Shown: one piece after another, positions 35,801 to 45,634 of the stretch
Layout of the letters: each line of letters opens with the position of its first letter
How positions within the stretch are numbered: the stretch's first letter is position 1
DNA from: Pieris napi
Taxonomy: Eukaryota > Arthropoda > Insecta > Lepidoptera > Pieridae
NCBI RefSeq assembly: GCF_905475465.1
Contig: NC_062254.1
Span: forward strand, 7,026,001-7,090,000
Direction of reading: 5' to 3'
Length of the DNA: 64,000 bases
Made by a program: the position numbers and the translations under genes
Notes under the pieces: model-generated
Databases searched by the model: none
What the model saw: only the letters and a program-made list of their open reading frames with translations
Told to the model about the DNA's origin: nothing

Positions 35801-36940
35801 GAAGAATTCTTCCTTTAGTATATTTAATTTAGATTGTTTATTTAATAAGTTTTCAACTAGTTTTTCTTTTTCTTCTGATGTTGAATAAAGGATCAACATT
35901 ATAATAAAATCAATAGGTTTTTGATCATTACTGTTTTTACAATTAGTAATAACTTTAAGCCAGGCATTGCTAATACTTTTTGAGGAAACCATAGAATTTC
36001 TTATTGCTGTTGCCGTGAGCACTTGACTGGAGGCAATATCTTGAGGTTTAGCAATTGATGTAGGCCAGCCCAGTGCATTTCTTAGGTCATGTATTATTTC
36101 AATACATTTATTATCAGTCATGCGACCTGGCATAAGAAGGAACTTCACAAAATTTGGAAAATAATTACATTTTGATAAACTCATTAATATATTTAAAGTC
36201 TTTTTCTGTAAATTTTCATATTGCTCATCTGACAAGCATAGGTAAGACAAACAGTCTAGAATCGCTGGAATCAACTCGTGATCTTCCGATAAAATCCTGC
36301 TCATTTCATTTGCTATATTATCATGTTCTTGATCTCCAATAATGTCAGGAATTGAAGTTATTATTTCCAGACGGACCATTTTTTCCGTTGCTATATCTAG
36401 TAAATTAATAAGATTAGTTGACATTTTCTCTGTGTCTAACAGATTGTCTAATGTTGAAAAACACTTTAATATCATTTGTATCCAAGGGCCACATTTTGAT
36501 TCAGTTGCCAAATCTATAGCTTTTTCAATAATATAATCCATTAATTTTGTTTGAATAATTGGAATACTTAGAAGAATTTTAATAATGCTATCATTAACAA
36601 TTATGTCATTATTTTCAGTAGTTGTTTGTATAATGTTAGGGTACAAATAATGTTTAAAAACATGTAAATCCTCACAGTCTTTTTGTAAGTTAGTGAAAAA
36701 TTGTGATACATTGCATGGATAATCCGGATGTTTTTGAAGATTTTTTTTTAGATTTCGTATGATATGAACGGTTTCTAATGTACTTACGCACTTTACAGGT
36801 GGTAAATTCAAAATTAAACCACTTTCTTCAAACACTGTTCGCATGTATGTGGGTTCCTGTGAATTATTACTTTTTCGCTTTTTGTTTTGATTTGGATTTA
36901 AATTAACTTTTCGAGTTTGCGACTGTCGCTTTTGGCTCAT
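32882..36940 (-). CDS. Fancd2: FANCD2, Fanconi anaemia pathway protein
   Basis: One uninterrupted frame of 1,352 residues from ATG 36940 to the stop at 32882 (human protein about 1,450). Family landmarks are clear near the N-terminus: SGLILNLPP, KNLQKHPDYP, RLEIITSIPDIIGDQEHDNI and ELIPAILDCLSYLCLS. Around residue 510-545 the segment DDIHMIIRKELG...SVKVQGIISG aligns with the region holding the human ubiquitinated Lys561, which makes Lys530 (codon 35351-35353) the likely site. The start is basic (KKRKSN); the C-terminus is acidic (DDDDSDDTDDD). FANCD2 pairs with FANCI on DNA and is monoubiquitinated during interstrand crosslink repair. No intron is present, unlike neighbouring genes of this size. 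It is divergent with mRpS14, 127 bp away. Confidence 0.93.
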   Translation of the reverse strand: MSQKRQSQTRKVNLNPNQNKKRKSNNSQEPTYMRTVFEESGLILNLPPVKCVSTLETVHIIRNLKKNLQKHPDYPCNVSQFFTNLQKDCEDLHVFKHYLYPNIIQTTTENNDIIVNDSIIKILLSIPIIQTKLMDYIIEKAIDLATESKCGPWIQMILKCFSTLDNLLDTEKMSTNLINLLDIATEKMVRLEIITSIPDIIGDQEHDNIANEMSRILSEDHELIPAILDCLSYLCLSDEQYENLQKKTLNILMSLSKCNYFPNFVKFLLMPGRMTDNKCIEIIHDLRNALGWPTSIAKPQDIASSQVLTATAIRNSMVSSKSISNAWLKVITNCKNSNDQKPIDFIIMLILYSTSEEKEKLVENLLNKQSKLNILKEEFFSEAFDKFQPILEVNLKCLINLTNCLLKTKSNLMIQTLAVHIYTLMFSQLKECRQTIVAELLQLGLDCKQCVMNMLIILNYVAIKDVSILRPQCVQMLTLLDRMDDMNLMEIRAAMNLLCCLAYASENSVIRDDIHMIIRKELGSSNPSVKVQGIISGIYAVKYLMAHKTVNNNMQLEDRSSTSDHLKKGDLQEASQIIELISRSTRQWPDMIVFFYEELCKVVQPCNPMNEHFLVWLTEAVTNDLQQNFMVDDFESKKIGNIQINMQHCLNSDSEIDEVIAINIGGLILQKKEDVNISLLSPLFQLVQTLHLRQHKGSLSSIDALLGCAIVMPCFDIEVIDDMESDNIYLILDCLVHCVNWIREIINAFSSYNDTSLVPKLFTRISQVQQLETFVAKIIVNTNISYKFPINNFYIHTSDCLVNKVTKTQSNKHRSQKNTSNDETLPETSRTQGTQRSNSLRNKFDYVHKLKFRPLSLSISNLLKHDLCENDEISDSNPDLTIEILKYILKNICSTLEPVLVAKIKQPTYLSKGTENDLVYDKIKAEQYANYVNSFMPNLAIHLKLLTSYFEKHAVSGSQNESGFIYSAKILDIIISIENIYNLLSIYLKWIGFHNNNNIALLKTSLRSLVASLGLTDHSATLRDLLVAVAKLLQVHTKYCLQLSTAVALLEVMKALQGFSSHSDILKIVRDTANKFLSKQWKSSDGVLEKGLLLNQSIDGFAKEYLINSEILELRHISSSLVNEIETLKSRNNTLISFKSINKSNFPVFYRNLGTALGEVTKRKINRGLTNSEHLELWKDVTFILKCMTDISKNFESRNNLSAFFKKSLPLIKLFLTHGMPIIELQFKSETQEVLEILKTLQQTTRFLQSLCCHSRLKKDSVLMSKVPYMRQLLETLIYKVKAALTANNCSEAFWMGNLKNKNIHGEVIASQQSVGEESSEDCDDQLPDDDDSDDTDDDILNPDSKSLSDII

Positions 36941-37067
36941 ATTTCGGTTTTAACTTTTAATAACTAAAACAAGTTAACATTTGTTTGTTTACACAGTCGA
37001 TAAAAGACCATAAACTTTTGTGGACTACATAGAATACAAATAGTTCAAACAACTGATTTTAGAACAC
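36941..37067. promoter_or_regulatory. Putative bidirectional promoter
   Basis: Only 127 bp separate the FANCD2 start (minus) from the proposed first ATG of mRpS14 (plus). If that first exon is right, both genes share this AT-rich stretch as promoter. No TATA box is clear in either direction. Confidence 0.4.
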
Positions 37068-38313
37068 ATGGTGGCAAATAAATCTCTGTGGTGGACGGTG
37101 GTATTTTGGTCTGTGCAAATTGAATTTTTGGCAGGAATTCTATCTATATAGGAATTATAGGATCAGATTTTATTTTATAATTACTTTAGTTTTTGGGTAC
37201 AGGAGCCAGAGATTGTTTATAAAATCAATATTGTGCTTTAAATATGATGCTTAACGGCGTATCAAGTTTTTCTAAATTCATATGGAGATCACAGGAAGTT
37301 CCTGGTTTTGGGGTATGAAAATATAATTCTGTACTATCAAGTATCATGCGTACAGTAAATATAAATAGTAATAATAATACATTCCCAAGTACATAGGTGT
37401 GTCTTGATCTACATTGTGACAAATAAAAGCTCTTGTAGCATGTTTCTGTTAATACAGACCACCAAAATCCCACATTTGGGCATAAAAAAAAAACAATTTT
37501 TAATAGATAATATGTCTGCCTCAGTTTCAACAGCTTAGGAACAAATGGGCCAACCGTTGGATGATTAGAGATGTAAAGCGGCGACGATTAAATGCTGAAC
37601 ACTTTTTGGAGAGAACACGAATTAATGCTATGCGCCGAAACACTGTATTGCCTACAGAAATAAGGGAAATTGCAGACAAAGAGATAAACAAATTTGAACT
37701 GAATGCTACTCCTTCACATATAAATAATAGATGTGCAGTCACTTCAAGGTATAATTTTTACTTGACTTATCTCATGGTAAACTGTTATATGTATCATAGC
37801 AGAGCAAATGTTGCTCTTATTTTATATAAGACTTGCCATATATGCAGGCGATATAATGCAGAAGTTCCTCTCTTTAATTCATACCTTGCATACTACATAG
37901 TACTAATTCAGGTGTGGGACTGACATCTTTTATGTGCTCCACCAAAGCAATGACAGTGCTGCAACACCAGCAACTTCCACTCTTAGGAAAATTAGAAAGC
38001 TGTTTTTTTTTAATTTTGGCCCTCCACCATGCCCCATGGTTTGAATCTTACACAAAACCTTATGACCTGCAGTCTAACATCCTACCATTAGATAGTTATT
38101 TTTTTTAACCAAAATTTTAGCGAACAAATTATTTGGATTGAAGTAGTATACACATGGTTTTGAGTGGTGAATTTAGTTTACTTTATTTACCTGTATTTAT
38201 ATATTTTCAGGCCTAGAGGTGTAGTTAAAGAATGGAGACTGAGCCGTATTGTTTGGAGACATCTTGCTGATTATAATAAACTTTCAGGAGTTCAAAGAGC
38301 TATGTGGGGTTAA
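37068..38313 (+). CDS. mRpS14: Mitochondrial ribosomal protein S14
   Basis: Two exons are secure: 37525-37748 and 38211-38313. They encode FQQLRNKWANRWMIRDVKRR, RTRINAMRRNTVLPTEIREI, NNRCAVTSRPRGV and RLSRIVWRHLADYNKLSGVQ ending RAMWG, matching uS14m across its length, including the conserved RCxxTSRPRG motif. The first exon is proposed as 37068-37100 (MVANKSLWWTV, phase 0, GTATTT donor) because it is the nearest in-frame ATG with a donor; this part is uncertain and is not an obvious targeting peptide. With it the protein has 119 residues (family about 128). It is a component of the small mitochondrial ribosomal subunit, near the decoding head. Confidence 0.88.
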
Positions 38314-39283
38314 AAAGCTTTGTGACATAAAAATTACTTTAAAATTAGTTAATATAGACATATTATTCAATTTATTCTTTAATTTACATTACATTCTAAA
38401 ATGATTTTTTATATTAAGTAAACAATGTAAAATTACAATTTCAATAAACCTACTATACTTTTGTTGAAGGCAGTTTTAAAGCTTGGGTCTGGGTCAAACA
38501 ACAGCTGTTTTTAGAAATTATTGTTAATAAAAAGCAAACCTATTTTGGTTAATAAATTTCAGCAAGTTTTAGTTAATTATAGATAGTTTAAAACTTCAGA
38601 TTTAATTTAACATAAGTATAGGATAGAGCAGTGTTAGCTTAGTGGTTTCAGCGTGAGGTCGTAGGTTCGATCCCCGGTTGTGCACCAATGGACTTTTATT
38701 TCTCTTGAATGGTGAAAGAAAACATAAGGAAACCGACATGTCTCAGACACAAAAAGTCAGCGTGTGTTGGGCACTTGGAGACTGATAACCTACTTGCCTA
38801 TTAGATAAAAAATTCTCATGAAACAGATTCAACAATCGGAGGCCCAGACCTAGAGGTTATAGTTCTACTGATGTTTTTATAGGATATATCTTACAATATC
38901 AGAAAAATTTCATAATTCTCCAGAATATTGGGAATTTGTGTCTAAATAACCGTTGTTTTAATAGGCCTTCTGTGCCTGTGCTGACAACTAACTCTTTTTA
39001 AACTCAAGGAAAGTTATCTATGATTTGCATTGATTGATACAGACTTGTAATTTTTTAGTTTTTACTAGTTTAAGCTAACTATTATTATTATAAATATTCT
39101 ATTTGTGTTTATTTTGAGTAAGAGTAATGGGCTTTTCCTATTGTATAAACAAATTTCTTTATTATAAAAGGAAATTATTGGGTAAAGCAACGCTAAATGA
39201 AACCAATTAGATAATTTTTATACATTTATAAAAATTATTTTCTTATGCCTAAGCTTCTTGAAGCTTCATGGAATAAAAGCTTT
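38314..39283. other. 3' flanks of mRpS14 and RpLP1
   Basis: AT-rich spacer between two convergent genes, with a SINE at 38626-38875. Nothing else is seen. Confidence 0.5.
38626..38875 (+). mobile_element. tRNA-derived SINE, worn copy
   Basis: GAGCAGTGTTAGCTTAGTGG head, a GGTTCGATCCCCGG B-box and a tail GGCCCAGACCTAGAGGTTAT. Same family as 16468, with several deletions. Confidence 0.75.
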
Positions 39284-40124
39284 TTAGTCAAACAGACCTG
39301 AAACAAAAACAACATTATAAATTTTAAATTCAATACTTGTGTTATATGTAAAATTCCAATTATACGAATTCTCAGGGTAAATTGTTTTTCAGTCATCGTA
39401 ATCTGAAGCTAATACATGCAGACATCATTGAAATATAAATAGTGGAAATAACCATTACTACAGTTTACTTTATTAACAAACCAACCAGCAAAATGAACTG
39501 AGGTTTACATGATTTTGACAATAAGAGTTTTTAAATATACAGTATGGTTATTTTCTAGAACATACATACAATTTGAAACTTTAAAAATGAATAGTACATA
39601 CCGAAGCCCATGTCATCATCAGACTCCTCTGGTTCTTCTTCCTTCTTCTTCTCTTCCTTAGCGGCCTCAGCAGCGGGTGCTGCGGCAGCTGCTGCCGGCG
39701 CTCCACCAGCTGCTGGCGCAGCTCCGACGCCGGATCCAATGTTTGTGATCAAATCACGAACATTTACGCCCTCGAGGGCTTTGGCAAAGAGACCCGGCCA
39801 GTATGGTTCAACGTCAACATTGGCCGCTTTCAAGATAGTTGAAATTTTCTCACCCTAAAACAATATACCATATTAAGAAATATAACTTTATAACTCCGTA
39901 AGACACATTCAGAACGCAGTTCTTGAACATTTTAATTATAAATGCAGACTTATTATGCGGATTGAAGTAGATATTTTTTAAAAGATAACCTTAAAATACC
40001 ATGTTTATTTTCACCAAAAACATTATATGAGACTTATTCAACGATTACTTACAGTTACGGCAACGTCGTCATCAACTAGGATGAGAGAAGAGTAAACACA
40101 AGCTAATTCAGCCTTTGATGCCAT
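39284..40124 (-). CDS. RpLP1: 60S acidic ribosomal protein P1
   Basis: Three exons on the minus strand: 40053-40124, 39602-39854 and 39284-39297 (112 residues, usual length). The protein begins MASKAELACVYSSLILVDDD, continues EKISTILKAANVDVEPYWPG, has the Ala/Pro/Gly-rich hinge, then KEEKKKEEEPEESDDDMGFG and LFD. The last exon is only 14 coding bases (the end of G, then LFD and stop); without it the universal P-protein tail SDDDMGFGLFD would be missing. P1 pairs with P2 on the 60S stalk and recruits elongation factors through that tail. A complete LINE sits 140 bp upstream of the start codon, likely within the promoter region. Confidence 0.97.
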
Positions 40125-40479
40125 TTTTGTTTATAAAAGTGCAAGTCGCCTAGTGGCCTTAGCTCGAAGAGGACAAGCACGAATGACTTCCCAATTCGAA
40201 GAGGATAAGAAATCAAATAATATATGAAATAAATGTCAGCTGTCAAACTACAATTCGTCAATTTTTTTTTTTTTTTTTCCTTTATGGCTCTGGCACGGTT
40301 TGTGCATTAGCCAGTGTCAAGTAGGTATAAGATTTTTATAAGTCGCTGTTTTAATTATTTACAGTTTATGAATAATAAAAAACGAAGGAAACTAATCGCG
40401 ACATAACATAGATGATTGAAAACGCATTAAATTTACAACAAAATCAGAATAGTTACATAAGGGGAAAAATTAATCAAAA

Positions 40480-43400
40480 TTATAGTTTAATGTTATTATT
40501 TACAATAAATATACTTATAATACTATATACAAGGGGATTTAAATCTCGAAGAAGTAAAGAAATATTGGTAGGAAGGGGAACAGAGAGAGATACTAAAGAA
40601 GTGTATAAGGAAGAATGGTCATATTTAGGACAAGAAAAGAAAACATGATTCAGGTCAGAATAGCTCTCGCCACACTCACAGGCGGTACTAGTTACGATAC
40701 CAAGTTTGTGCAAATGAACTGGAAGGCTGTTATGTCCCAGACGCATACGGATTATAGTAGAAGTGGTGGTTTTACCAAGCGACAATTTGGCAAACCATGG
40801 CTTCCTGGGAACGGAAGACTGTATAGCATACAAGAAACGACCCTTAATCCGGCCTTTCTCTTCCCAACACATATTCCACGATTTGTGGAGATATATGCCG
40901 GGCAAAGCAGCAAGATCATGGCCAAAATTCTTGTACGGGTGTACGTCACCGGTCTCAGTAGCACTGTTAGCCAAACTGTCAGCTTTTACATTTCCAGAGA
41001 TACCACAGTGACTAGGTATCCAACAGAATGAAACTAAATAGTTGTGTAATTGGCAGTGCAACAGCTTTCTCTTACATTCAAATATTACATGAAAAAATGG
41101 GTTAAGTTTTAGTGAAAATTTTGCTAAGCTCTGTAAAGCACTTAAGGAATCGGTAAATATAACGGTTTTTTTGAGTTTGAAACACAACACATATTCAAGA
41201 GCTTTTAGTAGTCCAAAACATTCACCGGTAAAGACCGATGATTCCGGAGGTAATTTAATTTTCTGAACTATGTTGTATTGTTTGTGAAACACTCCAACAC
41301 CAACACACCCATTGGAGTGTTTAGATGAATCTGTGTACATTTGATGCCAGTTAGGCCATTTGCTATTGACATTGCAATTAAAAATTGCATTGGCATTAAA
41401 ATCAGATTTTTCAATGCCAAGAGAAAAGCAAATCTCTGGAGAAAGAAGAAGAGAATCATAAGAAGAGCTAAATAGAGGAAGTACATTAAAGGAATGAGTT
41501 GGGGCTTGTAATTGTTTGAATTTCAGGAAGCTTTTTAATAGACAAGGTATAGGTTTATGTGAAGAGGGTAATTTTAGAGAAAGAGACTCCAGTTTGGAGA
41601 TGAGGGGATGATGGAACTGGACAATTCTAAAAATGAATCTATCTGACAGATATTGACGTCTTAAGTTTAATGGAGGGTCACAACATTCTATTTGCAAAGC
41701 ATTAACCGGGCTTGATTTCATGGCACCGGAAACAATCCTTAAAGCCCTAGACTGTATGAGGTCTAATTTTCTAAAGCCAGCTACATTACCTGGATCTAAG
41801 AAAAAGGTCCCAAAATCTAGTACACTTCTAATAACAGCATTATACACCAACCTCAATGTGGCTGGGTGAGCACCCCACCAAACTCCACTGAGACATCTCA
41901 GCATGTTCAAGTGTCGCTCACATTTACCAACTACAAATTCGCAGTGTGGTTGACCTGTTAGTTTAGAATCAAGTATAACTCCTAAGAACTTTACTTGATT
42001 ATAAACGGGTAATATATGACGATCATATGTTATAGTAGGTGAGGGAGGAGTTCGGGATTTAGTGAAAAGTACAACGGAACTTTTTGAGGGAGACAGATCT
42101 AGGCCATTTGCATCCATCCAGGATTTTAGCATAGATAAAGAGGAGGAAACACGTTGTACAGCAATACTTACACACATATCAGAGGCATAAATAACTAAGT
42201 CATCGGCATATTGTAATAAACTAACTGAATCTCCAATTGAATCTTCTAGGTCATATGTATAAATATTGTACAATAAAGGGCTCAGAACAGACCCTTGTGG
42301 CAAGCCCCTCCATACCAGCCTACTAGGCATATAAGGGCCGCCAACATCTAAAATAATTTTCCTCTCCGAAAGAAGATTTACAATGAAATTAGTTAAAAAA
42401 TAAGGAACCTTTAATTTATTTAATTTACTTTTAAGAATATGTAACAAAACGTTATCATAAGCCGAATTAATATCCAAGAAAGCAGCGACTACTGACTTTT
42501 TATCTGTGAAAGCATTACGAATGTCCGTAACTAATATGCCTAAATTGTCACATACACTTTTACCTTTTCGAAATCCAAACTGAGTTGGGGACAGATATTC
42601 GTTATTTTCTATATACCATTCAAGCCGATTTTTAATTAAATGTTCAACAACTTTTGTTATCACCGATGACAAGACAATCGGACGATATGATTTAATATCA
42701 GATCGTACCTTAGACGGTTTTAAAAATGGCAGCACTATTTGACTTCGCCAAGATGGCGGTATGTCATTTGTCAATAGAACTTTATTTATTAAATTTAAAA
42801 AGAAATTTAATCCATTTTCACCAAGGTGAGACAGAAATGAATATGGGATCCCATCTTCCCCAGGTGCACTGTCACTGACGTAATTTAATACACCTTTTAA
42901 TTCCACTAACGTGAAAGGTAGATTTAGAGAGGAAGGGGCGGCATCAGAGTTATTTTGTTTAGAAGAGTGGATAAAATTTCTAAGTGGAGCAGAAGGAGGA
43001 GCCAAGCGATCAAGGAATTGATCAGCTAACTCTATAGGAAGTAACGACGTGTTAGAAGGATTGACAGCTGACCTAAATTTTTTGATATTTCGCCAAATGA
43101 CAGTTGAATGTGTTCCAGGTGATAAGGTGCTACAATATTTCCTCCACCCCTCAGATTTCTTTTTTTTAAATAGCTTTTTAACTTCTTTCATCACAGTCAT
43201 TAAGGTCTCGTAGTTTTCCATAGACATATCATTGCGATAATTATGCTCAGCTGCCTTGCGTTTTTTAATACTTGTGGTACACTCTTCGTCCCACCATGGT
43301 GGAGATGGCAACTTATTACTACGCGGCTTTTTCTTTGGAAAAACATTATCAGCTGATTCTAATAAAACAGTTTTGAAATAATTACTATCAGTGACATTAA

Positions 43401-44166
43401 TTTCTGAGCAAGTATTAATTTTCTCTTCTACTAATAAAGTGTATTGACTCCATTTAGAGTCAATGATTTTGTGTTTGAGGCGAGAGTTATGAATAAACAT
43501 GTTACTATTTTTTTTACAGGGAAATGAAATGATTATTGGATAATGATCACTATTGTAAGATGAACACAAAGTAGACCAAGATAGAGAAGATGCTAAATTG
43601 GGAGTACAAATGGACAGGTCAATGGCACTAATTGATTCACCAGGTTTTGTGAGGCGAGTAGGAGAACCCGAGTTTAAAATGCACAGGTTATACATGTCTA
43701 AGATATCCAATAATGCATACCCATAACTATTAGAAACCGAACTACCCCAAGATGTGTGATGAGAGTTGAAATCACCCAGAATCATGAAAGGCTGAGGAAG
43801 CACTGAAATTAAGTTTTTAATTTCATTGAAAATTTGCAAGGAGGGGTGAGGGACATAGATAGAGACAAAACAGATATCATCAACAATAGCTGCAATAATA
43901 GAAAAGCTGTCACTATGTGAAGGAAGAGGGAAGGAAGAAAAGGTGCTAGAGTTTCTGATGAGCAGGCATACACCACCATACCCATCAGCCCTGTCTTCTC
44001 TTAAGCATAAATAACCAGGGATTTTAAATACATGATCTGGCTTTAACCAGGTTTCAGATAGAGAAAAAATAAAAGGATTAAAAGTATTTATAATATGTAT
44101 AATTTCATGTTTTTTGTTAATTATACTGCGGCAGTTCCATTGAACTAGCCTGTCCATGTTGGCCAT
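40480..44166 (-). CDS. LINE ORF2: endonuclease, reverse transcriptase, RNase H
   Basis: 1,228 residues with no stop. The AP-like endonuclease covers about 1-225 (N11, E38 in SETW, GDFNSHH near 131, SDHYP near 206). The RT covers about 420-735, with APGEDGIPYSFL, LPQGSVLSPLLYNIY and the catalytic YADD at 653-656. The RNase H covers about 943-1070 (TDSS, the Glu of GECFGLLKAL, TDSLSAL, and CWIPSHCGISGNVKAD). A C-terminal CECGESYSDLNHVFFSCPKY zinc motif follows. All catalytic residues I expect are present, so the enzyme is probably active. The start overlaps the end of ORF1 by 50 bases in another frame, which suggests reinitiation or frameshifting. Host genes nearby are not related in function. 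Confidence 0.92.
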   Translation of the reverse strand: MANMDRLVQWNCRSIINKKHEIIHIINTFNPFIFSLSETWLKPDHVFKIPGYLCLREDRADGYGGVCLLIRNSSTFSSFPLPSHSDSFSIIAAIVDDICFVSIYVPHPSLQIFNEIKNLISVLPQPFMILGDFNSHHTSWGSSVSNSYGYALLDILDMYNLCILNSGSPTRLTKPGESISAIDLSICTPNLASSLSWSTLCSSYNSDHYPIIISFPCKKNSNMFIHNSRLKHKIIDSKWSQYTLLVEEKINTCSEINVTDSNYFKTVLLESADNVFPKKKPRSNKLPSPPWWDEECTTSIKKRKAAEHNYRNDMSMENYETLMTVMKEVKKLFKKKKSEGWRKYCSTLSPGTHSTVIWRNIKKFRSAVNPSNTSLLPIELADQFLDRLAPPSAPLRNFIHSSKQNNSDAAPSSLNLPFTLVELKGVLNYVSDSAPGEDGIPYSFLSHLGENGLNFFLNLINKVLLTNDIPPSWRSQIVLPFLKPSKVRSDIKSYRPIVLSSVITKVVEHLIKNRLEWYIENNEYLSPTQFGFRKGKSVCDNLGILVTDIRNAFTDKKSVVAAFLDINSAYDNVLLHILKSKLNKLKVPYFLTNFIVNLLSERKIILDVGGPYMPSRLVWRGLPQGSVLSPLLYNIYTYDLEDSIGDSVSLLQYADDLVIYASDMCVSIAVQRVSSSLSMLKSWMDANGLDLSPSKSSVVLFTKSRTPPSPTITYDRHILPVYNQVKFLGVILDSKLTGQPHCEFVVGKCERHLNMLRCLSGVWWGAHPATLRLVYNAVIRSVLDFGTFFLDPGNVAGFRKLDLIQSRALRIVSGAMKSSPVNALQIECCDPPLNLRRQYLSDRFIFRIVQFHHPLISKLESLSLKLPSSHKPIPCLLKSFLKFKQLQAPTHSFNVLPLFSSSYDSLLLSPEICFSLGIEKSDFNANAIFNCNVNSKWPNWHQMYTDSSKHSNGCVGVGVFHKQYNIVQKIKLPPESSVFTGECFGLLKALEYVLCFKLKKTVIFTDSLSALQSLAKFSLKLNPFFHVIFECKRKLLHCQLHNYLVSFCWIPSHCGISGNVKADSLANSATETGDVHPYKNFGHDLAALPGIYLHKSWNMCWEEKGRIKGRFLYAIQSSVPRKPWFAKLSLGKTTTSTIIRMRLGHNSLPVHLHKLGIVTSTACECGESYSDLNHVFFSCPKYDHSSLYTSLVSLSVPLPTNISLLLRDLNPLVYSIISIFIVNNNIKL

Positions 44167-45634
44167 TATTAATATGAGTGTAGGTATGAATTAAATTAGC
44201 AGCGTGGGACGGTATAGATAAATTGGGTTGTGAAAGTAATTTGATTAATGTAGTAATTAGCTCTGCTATTGTCTGTGAGTTTACATTAGAGGATGATGGA
44301 TATGCACAACCATTAGATGGCTCTGGCATATTATAGTCTCTTACAAGAGACTCATGTGCATCATGATCGTAACCTTTACTTTGTTGAGGAGGGGTTCTAG
44401 GTTTAGTAAAAAAAGTTTTTTTGTAAGATAGTGTACGTGGAGGTGGTGAACCAGGCAAAACTGTATTTCCACCAGGAAGAGATTTATTTGGGATAGAGGA
44501 TACTATATCTGCAAATGACTTAGATATGGGGGGATGTAGTTTTGATGCTTCAACATAGGACAGGCTATTCTCTGCCATTGATAGTTTAATGTTGGTTTGT
44601 CTCACATACTCTGGGCACTTTTTGCTTGAAGCAAAGTGCAGCCCAGAGCATGAGCAGCAAGAACCGTGGTCTTCCTCCACATTACAAGTATTTCCAGTGT
44701 GGCCCTGACCACACTTGTAACACCTAGGCTTTGACCTGCATTGGACCTTAGTGTGTCCAAAGCGGCAGCAATTAAAACATTGAATAGTCGGATATATATA
44801 TAAATTAACGGGCATAGAGTTGTAACACATAAATACACGTTTAGGCAAAACTTGTCCATCAAATGTAAACACAACTGTTTGCGAAGGTTTCCATGTAGGT
44901 GTGTTGTTTACCATGACTTTATAGTTAAGTCGCCTGAGTTTCAGAATTTCTCCACACCCAATGGGTACATTAGTGTTCTCCATAATATCCTCAGGAGACC
45001 ACTCGGTTGGGACTCCCTTAACTAAACCCATCCTTGTAATATTAAAAGTTGGGATAAAAGCCTTCATGTTGTTAGCAGGTAAGCAGTTTGAAGTGATAAA
45101 GCTGTTAGCGTCTGTGTAATTATGAAAAGATAGTGTCATTTTATTTCTACCAATACGTTTTAAGCTTCCATTTACAATATTTTTAAAAAGATAATTTTTT
45201 AAAAATCTGCCAAACACAACTGGGTGTAAAGTTGTACTATCATTATCATCACGTTGTATTTTCTGCACATGTACTACAAACGGGCCATGGTCATTGGCAT
45301 CATAACTAGCCCTACCAATTTGTGTGGGGGTTTTAGGAGAATTGCTGGTGGGAGGAACAGGCATTGAAGTAGTATCAGTGCAAGGAATAGTAGGCAAATT
45401 AACAGTGCTCTCAGGAAATACATCTTTACATTGACAGTCTGAGTGTTTACTACTTTCAGTACTACTTTTTCGTTTTTTTTTGTTACAATGTTTACAAACT
45501 TTGTGGAGATGGCTGCGCTTCAGCTTCCTTTTAGAAACCAAAGAGCAGTCAGAATCCATACCGGATTCATTAGAAATCGTGATAAATGCAACCGCGGGGG
45601 GCGCCGTGCCCCCCGGGTCCGGAGGCTCGTTCAT
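44117..45634 (-). CDS. LINE ORF1: nucleic-acid-binding zinc-knuckle protein
   Basis: 505 residues from ATG 45634. The N-terminal part is basic and low in complexity (KRKLKRSHLHKVCKHCNKKK). A central domain (VVFGRFLKNYLF, then ITRMGLVKGVPTEW) resembles the RRM-like fold of other ORF1 proteins. Near residues 290-345 are zinc knuckles: CFNCCRFGHTKVQC, CYKCGQGHTGNTC and a third, CCSCSGLHFASSKKC. The product should bind the LINE RNA and carry it to the target. The frame ends within ORF2. No stop or frameshift is seen. Confidence 0.88.
   Translation of the reverse strand: MNEPPDPGGTAPPAVAFITISNESGMDSDCSLVSKRKLKRSHLHKVCKHCNKKKRKSSTESSKHSDCQCKDVFPESTVNLPTIPCTDTTSMPVPPTSNSPKTPTQIGRASYDANDHGPFVVHVQKIQRDDNDSTTLHPVVFGRFLKNYLFKNIVNGSLKRIGRNKMTLSFHNYTDANSFITSNCLPANNMKAFIPTFNITRMGLVKGVPTEWSPEDIMENTNVPIGCGEILKLRRLNYKVMVNNTPTWKPSQTVVFTFDGQVLPKRVFMCYNSMPVNLYIYPTIQCFNCCRFGHTKVQCRSKPRCYKCGQGHTGNTCNVEEDHGSCCSCSGLHFASSKKCPEYVRQTNIKLSMAENSLSYVEASKLHPPISKSFADIVSSIPNKSLPGGNTVLPGSPPPRTLSYKKTFFTKPRTPPQQSKGYDHDAHESLVRDYNMPEPSNGCAYPSSSNVNSQTIAELITTLIKLLSQPNLSIPSHAANLIHTYTHINNGQHGQASSMELPQYN

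Noticed and set aside
39610..39858. Plus-strand Ala/Ser-rich frame
   Set aside because: It is the complement of the RpLP1 hinge and acidic tail; the minus-strand frame has the correct exons and family match.
40615..41031. Plus-strand frame of 138 codons
   Set aside because: It is antisense to the RNase H part of the LINE ORF2.
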